Assembly: GCA_009746045.1 (NCBI GenBank)
Contig: RPFO01000941.1
Coordinates: 1 to 64,000, forward strand
Direction of reading: 5' to 3'
DNA: 64,000 nucleotides
Origin: Mesostigma viride
Taxonomy: Eukaryota > Streptophyta > Mesostigmatophyceae > Mesostigmatales > Mesostigmataceae
How positions within the stretch are numbered: the first letter of the stretch is position 1; every line of letters begins with the position of its first letter. The notes beneath the pieces were generated by a model, which saw only the letters and a program-made list of their open reading frames with translations, ran no database searches and was not told the origin of the DNA. The translations under genes and the position numbers were made by a program. Below are positions 23,677 to 33,600 of the stretch, piece by piece.

Positions 23677-25865
23677 ATGTCAGGAACTGACCCCACAGCA
23701 TCAGGCAGTGGTGGGTCAGCGCCGGCAGCTACGGGCGGTCAAGCAACTGACCCGCCCAGCGGTCGTCTCGGCACTAGTGCGTACACCGCTTTGTTAGGTA
23801 ATGGAGCGCCTTCCCTTTCTTCGGCAGGGGACGGTGGTGCTCTTACCCAAGTGCTGCGCCTGCTGCAAGAGCAAGCGGCAGAGCTGGCGGCACTCCGAGC
23901 TCAGCAAGCGACGCAGTTATCGCAACAGGCGACGCTTGTTGAAGAAACTGTGCGACTTGCTTTGGAGCGCGCGGAATTTACGGCTGAAGCGAGGCGTGCT
24001 ACGGAGCGCGCTGAGCAACGGCGGCAGGCGGAGGCAACCACGGAAGCTGCACGCGCCTGCCAAGCTGCGGCCCAACGCGACGCCGAGGCCAGGCAGGCTG
24101 CCGACGAGGAGGCCGCTGCCGAGGAAGCGCGGCGACATCATTGAGGCGCTGCGCGACCAACGCGGACACTTCGACGAAGAGCGCAGTGGGACAGGTCCAC
24201 TACGCAACGTTGAACCCAGTCAGCCACGCGTCGGACCAAGCGGTCAACGGCGGGGCGACGGGGAAATGGCGCAGGATGACGAGCTGCAGCCGAACGTCGG
24301 TCGGGTAGGCACCCGGTCGACTGCCGACGCATCTTATACGCTGGGGGGGAACCTACGGGCACCCAACCAAGGCACGTTATCGTGGCGCGGCGGGTATGGT
24401 GCAGCCCCCAGGGGGGGAGCATCAGGTGGCTTGTTTAGCACAGGTCGGCCACCCATGACGGCGGCAGCAACGCCGTTGGGTGGCACCGCAGGGCGGCCCA
24501 GGCTTGGCGGCACTCGGTCAGACTTCGGCTGGGGCCAAGTCGATCGGGAGGTAGCCAGCATACCATGGGGTGAGGGCGACGACGTCCAGCGACCCCACCG
24601 CATGCCGTACGGCGTGCATGGTGAATCCACTCGTGTGCCATCGCTGCCCAAGGTGGAGCTTCGCGAGAAGTTCACCTCAGCAGGCACGGGTGCGACTTTA
24701 GAGGAAGCCTATGAGCTCTTCCGAGCTCATTGTAACACTTATCGTTATGCCTCGGTGTATCCTCTTCGCCATGAGACGGTGATGGATTTTATTCACCTTT
24801 TTTTCCATGACCTGACCAAGAAGAAGGTCCAGGTTTTGGTCCAGCATTACCGAGCGCTCGTGGACCGATGTCATCGCACGGACATATGGTTTGCGCTCAC
24901 GGACATGGGCACACCGGATCTCGACTCGATCATCTTCGATGTCGACCCGGCAGAGCAGCTGTGGCAGCAACTGCGGCTGGAGTACCCAGTTGAGCACGTC
25001 AAGGCCATTGCGGAATGGAATGGAGCGTTCACCGTCGCCGAGGGTGAGGATCCGGCTTTCTCCCTTGACCGGCTTCTCGCGTTTGCGGGCAAAGTGCCTG
25101 ATTATACGCAGACCAAGGCTTGCCGGTTATGGCGGAGTGCAGTGCCCCTGCTGGCCATCGATCTTCCGGAGCCGCCCGGTGGGGAGTGGACTTTGGTGAC
25201 TCTCTGTGCAGCATTCAAGCGGCTGCTCAGGAAGCGTGCGGAAGGCGAGAAGGGTATCTCGTCTGAGCTGGCTGAGATGCGCAAGAAGATGGCTGAGATG
25301 GAGAAGGCCATTGCGGTCAAGGGTGGCCAGCGGCTGCCTGGTGCGGGGCGCGGTGAATATGTTGGCACTCAGGGTGGTGGCAACGCCGGTCACGGGGGCA
25401 GCAGCGGTGGCGGTCAGGGTGGCAGCGGCGGTGGCGGTCAGGGTGGCAGCGGCGGTGTCAGTCGTGGTGGCGGCGGCAGTGGCTACGGTGGTCGGGGTCG
25501 CGGTGGTGGTCGAGGCGGAGGCGGTCGTCCGCCGTCATCGGATGGGACTCAGTCAGGAGGCGCAGGGCGTGCAAGGCGCGCTGGGCACACCCACCCCGTC
25601 ACGCGGTAAATGTTACCTTTGCGACAAGGATGGGCACCTTAGTCGCGAGTGTCCAAGCCGCTGCACGAAGCCGCATGGGGCAGACACGAAGTGGCACCTG
25701 ATGAACAAGTGTCCAGCCGCGGGCATCAAGACGGTCCACTTCGCCGAGATGGCGGGCAAGACCGACTCGATGGAAGCCCAGGTGGCTGCCATCAAGCATG
25801 GTGAGGAGGCGACGGCGCCCCCCAACCAATTCGCGACGGTGTACCGGGAGGACCCGGATTCTGGG
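23677..25865 (+). pseudogene. gag: Gypsy-1 gag with zinc knuckle (frameshifted)
   Basis: The start MSGTDPTASG at 23677 is followed by a coiled-coil-like Ala/Glu/Arg-rich segment (about 23870-24130). The reading frame then changes (about 24120) into a frame carrying the capsid-like domain: VELREKFTSAG, YELFRAHCNTYRYA, FHDLTKKKVQVLVQHYR and VDPAEQLWQQLR, matching Gypsy-2 VDPAEELWELLR. A Gly-rich run (25375-25540) is followed by another frame change (about 25600) into CYLCDKDGHLSRECP, a CCHC knuckle. A third change near 25865 leads into pol; Gypsy-2 is continuous there, so that one is a lesion. The protein would coat the element RNA; this copy cannot make it whole. Confidence 0.8.
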
Positions 25866-27395
25866 CGCCCATGCCGGGTGACGTCGAGATCAACGCTGCG
25901 GAGGCTACCAAAGGCAAGCAGGCACGCAGCCCGCTTTCTTTTCAGCAGGCACCCATGTTGCCTGCCGGGCAGTTGCCCGCGTCCTTTTCTATGCCGCTGG
26001 CTGGGGTGCAATCTGCTTTTGAGCATGCGAACCCTGCTGGGCTGGAGCAGCGTAGGCGATTGGCGCCTGTGTACCCAATGCCGTTCATTGTGGACGTACC
26101 CATGTTTTCAGCACGGCAGGTGGTCGACACCTTCGGGCAGAAGGGGGTTGAGTGGCTGGGGTCGGTTGTGTCCGAGATCCAGTTGTTCGCAGATGGGCAT
26201 GATGTGCGCACCTTGCGCAATTCTGAGTCCGTCACCTACGGGCGTCAGCCGGTAGAAGCCGCAGTGCCCGTGGTGCAAGCGGGAGTGGTCACCACAAGTA
26301 GCCAGCAGCGCACTAGTGCAGTTCCCCAGGTTCCCACGGTGGTTCCATACCCCAATGGTGAGCCGTCCATAGCGTTCCAAGCAGTTGGAGCCTGTGGAGA
26401 TGTATGGAGCGACATGGTGACATGTCCGTTGGTTGGCGCAGTCAAGCTTGATAGCGGTGCTCAGCCGCTAGTCATCAGCACAGACTTGGCCACCATGCTG
26501 AACCTGACCTACGAGAACGGTGGCTTAGTGGAAAGCCCCGTATCTGTGTCAGGTTGGCAGGGTCCGGCTAGTAAGCCGTACGCTATGACGGCGGTTAAAG
26601 TCAACGTGATTTTCAATCCGTTGCGCGCCTCTAGCATGACCACCGTGTCCGCGTATGCGCTGGTGGTCAACAAGTGTGGATATTCCGCACTACTCGGGGT
26701 GGATGTCCTTGCTCGCGCCATGGTTCAGGTGGACTATAGGGCGAAGGAGGCATCTTACATCCCTGATTGGGATGGGGCTGGCCTGAAGCGGGCCAGTGTG
26801 CCGGTCTCATGCTTCAGTTCTTCAGCCGGGGCTGCACGCCTCAACCCTTCCGCGGCTGCGGGCGTGGTGGAGGTCAGCATGGTGGAGGTACGGGCGGCGG
26901 GCTCATCGGCGTGGGACAAACATCGGACGGTGCTGCCTCAGCCAACGGCTAGCATTGCCAAGATGCGCACGCAGTGGTCGCTGGATGCTGTGACGTCCAC
27001 GCGGCAGCTGGCTATGCGCAAGCGGGTGACTGAAGCCGTCATCACCATTCCTCAGATGGCCAGCCATGGCCTCACCTTGGTGCAACCGGGTGTCTCGGAG
27101 GCCAAAGGTAATTTTTCTGCTGCAATCTTACCGCAGGCCCCTGATTTTGCCAAGGGTGCGGTAGTGTTGGAACTGTTTGCGGGGATCGGAGGGGGCATTG
27201 CAGGCTTTTTGGCCGCAGGCGGCGTGTGCCGTAAACTCATCGCGGTAGAGCCATCGCACAAGGCGCGTCAGGTGTACTTCAGTCACTGTGGCGTGTTGTC
27301 GCGAGAGTATCCCGCGCAGTTTCCGCCATCAGCATGGCGTGACCCGTTTGGGGAATGTCCTCAAGATATCCGAGCCATCGGTGAGGTGCAGGTGC
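25866..27395 (+). CDS. pol: Gypsy-1 Pol, first part: aspartic protease and N-terminal half of DNA methyltransferase
   Basis: The frame is open up to the Copia-3 insertion. After a linker similar to that in Gypsy-2 (ATKGKQAR/ATRGKQAR, LFSARQVIDG-like) comes a retropepsin domain: Asp-Ser-Gly at 26450-26458 and the ALLGVDVL block near 26690. The methyltransferase begins about 27140 with motif I, LELFAGIGGG (27168-27197), which binds S-adenosylmethionine; the next block, IAVEPSHKARQVY, fits motif II. The frame is cut at 27395, and the remaining motifs are at 36350-37050. I know of methyltransferases captured by gypsy elements in a charophyte; whether this is the same lineage needs a tree. Confidence 0.88.
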
Positions 27396-28049
27396 AGTTA
27401 GCATATTGGGGCACCAATGTGCTAGATGGATGCAGGTTGAGGAGACCTTTCCAACGCCGTGTCAACCGCCTAGAACAGACAAGGGACTAGAAAGTTATCA
27501 AGTCCCGAAGTACTGCCGACCGGTGGGCGAGGGCGGTGCACACTCAGGGCATAGTGGACAGGACACGTGGCAGGCCGTGCCTGCACAGGCTTAGCCTGTA
27601 CTCTCACGTGACTGGGACACAGTGTACTGAGGGCTCAACGGTACTGTGGCTAGTAGAAGCCAGTAACCAGCCAGCAGGTCTGCAAGGATGTAAGTCCTTG
27701 CAGGACTGTGGCAGGTCCTGTGCTGTCCTAGACACAGGATAGCCAGAGATTCCTGTATGCTGCCTGCAACAAGGATGCAGGGCAGCGATACGAGGCTCTG
27801 GCAATGTAGCGTTGCCCAGCGTTGCTCATGACCGAGGAACAAGGATGGAACGAGGTTGCATATAGCTCGAGGCTCAACGAGGCAACGAGCGTCTTCACAC
27901 ACGAACCTTGGTCGTCACGACGAGTGGCGAGCCTATCGAGGGTCGTAGGCCTGGTGTGAGGATAAAGGTTGCTAGCCAGCAGCCTAGGGTCATTCCAGCC
28001 GGCAAGGACCAGGAGCTCACAAGCTCTGCTGACGAGTTGCTGCGCAAAT
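27396..28049 (+). repeat. Copia-3 5' LTR
   Basis: Begins AGTTAGCATATTGG, ends TGCTGCGCAAAT. Small open frames inside it are repeated exactly in the 3' LTR and are not genes. It is followed directly by CGTACTATTGC, without a recognisable primer-binding site. Confidence 0.95.
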
Positions 28050-28074
28050 CGTACTATTGCTTCCAAGCGCTTTC

Positions 28075-28839
28075 ATGTCTGGTTCATCGTCAAGCAGCCA
28101 CGGTGCTGGTGAGGCGAACGAGCAGAGAGACGCGCAAGCGTTTTTCCCCTACCGTAACCAAGCAAACGCTCCAACATTCGTGCAAGCGGCCTACGTAGCG
28201 AGGCACTTGGCAGAAGAGGGGTGGGTGGCGGTGAGTGGGGGAGGCAGCAGGCCAGCGGCGGCGGACCCGATTATACAACGGGCTCGCGTCGTGATTTCTC
28301 CAGGTGAGACGGGGCGAGTGGCGGTGGAAGAGTTGGTGCGCATTCGTGACGCGCTAGCTGAAACTGCTAATCGTGTGGAGGTCGCTTATCAGGGCGCCCA
28401 TATCACGCTTGCCGGTCTCGACCTAGCCAGGGAGGCGCTTAGCCAGATCGTGGCAACAGCGCTCGGCAGCACCAGACTGTTCAACCACTGGGTGGCGACA
28501 GCAGTGCTAGGAGAGGGGGTACCAGACGCCGACATCATCCGGAACGCGCGTGCTCGGGAGGCGGTGAATCCTTGGAGCACGGCAGAGGTATTTGCCCAAA
28601 CCATTGAGAATCTTGTTGCTGTCCTTTTGCAAGAGTCGAGAGGGTACGCAGACAGGTTCTATATTACCACGCAGCCTTTCGGAGTGTACTCCAGGCTTGA
28701 TACACCGAGGCCGGAAACCACCACTGCGTGGGGTCCGGAGGTGGAGATTGTCACGGGGTCGAGAAGACGCCTGAAGACGTCCATTTCGAGTGGACTGACA
28801 AGCCAGAGGGCTCCGTCAAGCGCTCAGCCCAGCAGATAA
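28075..28839 (+). CDS. Copia-3 ORF0: unknown 254-residue protein between LTR and gag
   Basis: The first ATG of the element lies 25 bases after the LTR. The Ser-rich N-terminus MSGSSSSSHG is followed by a mostly helical body (VEELVRIRDALAETANRVEV, then LDLAREALSQIVATAL) and a NLVAVLLQESRGYADRFY block. I recognise no domain, signal peptide or membrane helix. It occupies the same place and has nearly the same length as ORF0 of Copia-1 (5805-6554), where a NLVA block also occurs. It could be a Gag N-terminal module, a silencing suppressor or a nucleic-acid-binding accessory protein; none of these is supported by a motif. Confidence 0.65.
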   Translation: MSGSSSSSHGAGEANEQRDAQAFFPYRNQANAPTFVQAAYVARHLAEEGWVAVSGGGSRPAAADPIIQRARVVISPGETGRVAVEELVRIRDALAETANRVEVAYQGAHITLAGLDLAREALSQIVATALGSTRLFNHWVATAVLGEGVPDADIIRNARAREAVNPWSTAEVFAQTIENLVAVLLQESRGYADRFYITTQPFGVYSRLDTPRPETTTAWGPEVEIVTGSRRRLKTSISSGLTSQRAPSSAQPSR

Positions 28840-29644
28840 ACGAGGGCGACGGCACTACCGAGACCTACGAGGAGGCAGAGAGCTGATCTGCATATCCCTC
28901 GTGAGGTGACTCACGAGTACGATCGTTACGGCCGAGGCGAGCAGAACGAGCTTGTCGGCGGCGGTAAGCGGTGGGTACGCGACTTGCTTGGCATCGCAAC
29001 CCAGGTGAGACACAACATCCAGTCGAACGCAAGGAGACGGGCGACCTGTGACCTGCGTGCTGGGAGAGTTTAACCCAGACCTCCAGATTGTCGCAGAGGC
29101 AGCAGCAGCCATACCGGTTGCTGAGGGTGTTGAGCAGCGTCCAGACCGTGAGGAGGGGCAGGCGAGTGCAAGCCAGGAGGCGGCCTCGTCTGGAGTAAGT
29201 GCGTGAGCCTGAGTGGGTTCCAGCAACCATATCTGCGTGTGTTTCTGTGGTATTCTATAATGCTTCGTAACACGCGCGGGGCGGCAGCGGGAGCGGGGCG
29301 GGAGCGGGGGATGGCGGGGGTGAGGCAAGGGCAGACACGGGAGGCCCCGCCAACGTCGTGCCAGAGGGACAGGCAATCCCAACGGCAGAGGGCGTCAATG
29401 GCAGGAGGGCATCCAACCGGAAGAGGAAAGAGGTGGCACAAGGGGAGGAGCGTGCAGGGTGGCCAACCGACGGCGTGGTGCTGACGGGGGAGGGCCAGAA
29501 TGATGCTGAACGGCAAGCACCTGGTAAGAGACCATGTGTGCCTCCGTCTGGTGTTCCTGCAGCTATGTTCCTGCGCCATTAGCACCAGTAGGAGCTGCTG
29601 TCATTGGCAGTGACCCTCGTGCTTTGCCTGGGACTAGACCTCAT
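28840..29644 (+). other. Spacer between ORF0 and gag of Copia-3
   Basis: About 800 bases, G/A-rich in places (29270-29470). Short open frames exist on both strands, but none matches Copia-1, which has only about 170 bases here. An internal ribosome entry or a subgenomic promoter might lie here since gag follows a long upstream ORF; I see no direct sign of either. Confidence 0.4.
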
Positions 29645-30607
29645 ATGAGTGCTGTGGCTGTGATGAATGGCCAGAAGCCTCTCAAGCCTCCTGTGGGACA
29701 GGAAGAGCTAGACAAGTGGTTGGAGGATATGGAGCTAGTTTCATGCTCTGTAGATCCCACTGTCAACCTTGTGCAGGTATTCCACACATCCACGACTAAT
29801 AGGGATTCAAGTGAGCGTGTGAGGGACAAGGCTAGGCAAGCTGTCAAGGACAAGCTGACTTGGTCTCAGTTCCTAGAGGGCCTACGTCAGGAGTTTTCTG
29901 ATAAGGTACTCAACCTCACTAATCACTATAAGCTCAGCTATGATACCTTTGAGATCAAGGGCACAATAGCTGAGGAGCTGCAGCGGCTCACACGCATCAG
30001 GGAGAAGGGGGCCAAGCATGGCTTCAATCTGACTGATAGAGCAGTGGCAGATTACTTCCTGGATCGCATGGGGCTGAGTGTGGATGGGAGAAATGCAGCT
30101 AGGATGTTTGCTGATCAGACAGATGGGACGTGGCCAGCCTTGCAAAAGGTTATTTTCAATATCCGTCCATCTGACAATGCTGCTTGCAAGGCAATCCAGG
30201 TGACTGGTGCCCCTTCAGCCTCCGCTCATCAGGTCCATGGTGACGCCCCTGGGCAGGGTGCTCAGGGAGAAACCAGACCTAGTAGGCGTCAGAGGGCTAA
30301 CAGGCGCAGGCAGAATGGTAACCAGGGTGGCAAGGGCCAGCAGCAGGGATCCAAAGGCAAGGGTCAGCAGCAGGCTGGTGGTCACCAGGGTGGTCAGCAG
30401 AACAAGGGTGGCCAAGGGCAAGGCAAGAGCCAGGGCCAGGGCACCCAGGCCAGTCAGAGCAGCCAGAACCAGGGTGGCCTGAAGAAGGCTGCTGCTGGGA
30501 AGGATGACAAATGCTTTGGATGTGGCAGGACGGGTCATTGGCGACGTGACTGCCCAGACCAGGCCAAGTCTGCTGGAGCAGGCTCTGGCCAGGTGGGTAA
30601 GCCATGA
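29645..30607 (+). CDS. gag: Copia-3 Gag
   Basis: About 320 residues from the ATG at 29645 (MSAVAVMNGQKP); the frame is open back to 29534. It has a capsid-like domain (DKWLEDMELV, WSQFLEGLRQEF, AKHGFNLTDRAV), a Gln/Gly/Lys-rich low-complexity region (30290-30480) and a CCHC knuckle CFGCGRTGHWRRDCP (30512-30553). It ends with TGA at 30605-30607. Pol begins five bases later in the -1 frame with a stop just before its ATG, so Pol must be made by reinitiation, a separate mRNA or another unusual route rather than by simple overlap frameshifting. Confidence 0.87.
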   Translation: MSAVAVMNGQKPLKPPVGQEELDKWLEDMELVSCSVDPTVNLVQVFHTSTTNRDSSERVRDKARQAVKDKLTWSQFLEGLRQEFSDKVLNLTNHYKLSYDTFEIKGTIAEELQRLTRIREKGAKHGFNLTDRAVADYFLDRMGLSVDGRNAARMFADQTDGTWPALQKVIFNIRPSDNAACKAIQVTGAPSASAHQVHGDAPGQGAQGETRPSRRQRANRRRQNGNQGGKGQQQGSKGKGQQQAGGHQGGQQNKGGQGQGKSQGQGTQASQSSQNQGGLKKAAAGKDDKCFGCGRTGHWRRDCPDQAKSAGAGSGQVGKP

Positions 30608-30612
30608 CTTGA

Positions 30613-33600
30613 ATGTTGTCCCCTGTAAATAGTCAATCACCCCTAGTGGGACGAACAGTTGTACATAGTAATGGGGGTGTCCCTCTTGTGCAGCAGCAAG
30701 GGGTTGGGAATGATGAGGTGCTTCCACTCAATGATTGCAATAACGCTGCTGCAGCAGTGGAATTCCCTGTGCCTGTGGCAGGTGCAGGGTCTCCAGTTGT
30801 TGGGGTTGACTCTGGGAGTCAAGCCGCCAGACTGGAAGGACCTGCAGCTTCTGTGGGAACCGGGGCTGGCTCTGGGAGCCGAGCTACCTTGGAGGAGGTC
30901 CCTGGAGCAAGAGAACAGCAGGTGGGTCGTGCTATCCCAAGCACACAGTCTTTGTCACGTTCCTCTCTGTGCAGCCAGGCTGACAGGGGGTTGAGCTATG
31001 CTCAGGCTGGAAACACTCTACACCATATCTTTGGCCACTCTAAGCAGGCAGAGATGTTTGCTTGGAAGATTGGCAAGGAGCCTTTGCTAGAGGCCTGCAG
31101 TGCAGCTGCTCAGAATTGTGTCTGTCAGGAGAATGCTGTTCGCCTCCCACAGTCCCATGCCAGAGAACCTGCTAGAGAGCGGGGGGATATCCAGGTGGAC
31201 ATCCAACACATCAGGGGCATGTATCTGTTGGTGGGGGTGGATAGGTTTAGCAGATATAGGTTGCTGACCATTCTTCCTGGAATGCAGGAGCATCAGCTGT
31301 TGATGGGTCTCCAGTCTTTGTTGCCAGGCTTTGGGGTGTACACCAAGGTGCAAGCTGACTTGCAGTTTGACTGCTTGATCAAGCTGGCTGACCAGCTTCC
31401 TTGTAAGTTGGTAGTGGTCCCTAGGGAATGCCATGGGCAGCAGGGAGCTGTAGAGAGATCTATACGTGAAGTAAAAACAGTGGTGCTAGCAGCTAGGAGT
31501 GTGCCTGTTGTGGCATCAGCTCTAGAGAAAGCAGCTTGGTGTAAGGGGATTGAGGAGCAGCTTAACCACAGGGTAACCTATTACTATGATGGTGTGGCAG
31601 TCTCTCCCCTGGCATTGCAGTTTGGTATGCTATCACAGGACGTGGTGGCAGCCTGCCTGAAGAAGGCAGACAGGGTGTTTTCCAGATTGAGGCGTAAGGA
31701 CAAGGGTTGGAAAATGCTGAGGCCCCAGGTGGGACTGAGGGTCAGGATGTGGAAGGAACCGTCATTACCAGGCAAGCGTGGCAAGTGGCAAGATGGGCAG
31801 GTAACCCATGTTGAGGAAGCTAACCATTCTTGTCTGGTGGCTTTGGAGAGTAATCCCAAGCACGTGTACAGGCTATCCTGGGCTCACGTCAAGGAGAGAA
31901 GGCCAACTGCAATCTGGCCTGAAGACGGCCCTGATCCTCCCTTGGAGGGAGATGAGCAGGATGAGAGCCAGGCAGCAGATGCTAACCCACCATGCTTGGA
32001 TTATGGTCTGTCCTGGATGGATGAGGGTGAGCAGGAGTCTGCTGAGACGTCTGTCACAAGGCCAGAGGTGGCCAGGGCTGCACCACAGTCCAGGGGGCTG
32101 CTTATGGCGGACATCATTCGAGCTCTGCAGAACAGCAAGCGTGATCCCAAGGTATCTAAGCTCACGGGATGGGGGTCATGTGGGGCACCAGCACTAGAAG
32201 TGGATACCAACTCACAGGTGTCCATTCTAAGGGTAGAGGATGCTGCAGGCTTGCAGTGGTCATCCCCTAGCTGCCTAGCTGTGTCTGATTTCTCTGGGAA
32301 TGTGTCCATGAAGATCTTGGGAGAAGTGAGTGTGCCTATCCTGGGGGTGCCCACCACGTTCAGTGTGGTTGAAGGGTATCAGGGGCCTGCCATTCTAGGT
32401 CAGAACTTCTTGTGCTTACCAGGGGTGAGGATATCCTCTGAGGAGCTAGCATTAGAAGGGCAGGGCCGCCTTCCCTTGCAGAGATATCGCTACTCCCAGG
32501 GTCTTAGTGTGGCTGTAAGGGCTGTGAGGGGTCTAGAGGCAGAGGGTCCTGATACAAAGGAGCCCATTGCTGGGGACCTGCTGATCCTCCCTACTACGTT
32601 TGACCCACGTGAGTTGGGTGTGCAGAGGTACCAGATCCCAGGAACGAGTCCTGTACCTTGGCGCAAGCTAGTGGAGATGATGCAAAGCCCCAAGATGGCT
32701 AAGGCATGGACTCTTGGCTTTGTTGCTTCTGGGCATGAGTGGATAGTTGCCAACTGTGCAGAGCCTGTGGATGTCCTCCCTGAGGATCACCAGCTGCTCA
32801 GGTTGATGTTTGTCCTCAAGCTCAAGGAGGTAGATGGCGTGCAGGTGCCACATGTTAGACCAGTTGTGACTGAGTACCATGGCACTGGACAGTTAGCAGA
32901 TGAGGAGCTTTACACACCAGGGATGCTGCATGATACATGGAGGATTTTGTTGTGCATTTACTTGTCTTTTCTGCAGAAGGGGATACCCTATAGCTCTGTG
33001 TTGGTAGATTTCAAGAGGGCTTTTCTTAAGGGTGATCAGCAGGAAGCACAGGATACTTGGCGCACAATACCCCCTTTCTTTGTTAAGGTGCCTGCAGTGT
33101 GGAGGGCAGAGCTGAAGACGAGGTATTTGAGGATTCTCAAAGGCGTGGAAGGCCTTAGATCGAGTCCCATCATCTGGAGGAAGAGCTTGGAGAAGTACCT
33201 CAGGTCTGTCTGTGGTCTCTCAGTCTCTCCAGTTGATCCTTGTCTGTTTCAGGGTAGCTATGAGGGGCTGCCAGCGTTTGCCTCCCTGCATGGTGATGAT
33301 CTGCATCTCCTGGGCCATCCCACTTGGCAAGAGTTGACTCTGGCCAGGATCCAGAAACGGTTTGAACTGGGTAAGATCCAGTACATGGTTGAGAATGAGC
33401 CCATGGTGTTTTGTGGAATGCAGGCGACCTTGGTCCATCAGCAGGGTACATGGTCCATCCAGCTGGAGGGTGGTAAGGATTATCCTCAGCAGATCATAGA
33501 TGCCTTGCAGGAGCCCATCACCCAGGCCAGATGTGCAACAATACGAGGTATGTTGGCATGGCTGGCCAGCATTTGTGCTCCTGACCTGTTGGTACTGAGT

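Noticed and set aside
27406-27902. Small ORFs in the Copia-3 LTRs (repeated at 35701-36197)
   Set aside because: They lie wholly inside the LTR and are duplicated with it; nothing indicates coding.
30820-30840. Asp-Ser-Gly in the N-terminus of the Copia-3 Pol as a canonical protease
   Set aside because: Only about 60 residues separate it from the integrase zinc domain, no LLG block follows, and the other copies do not conserve it.
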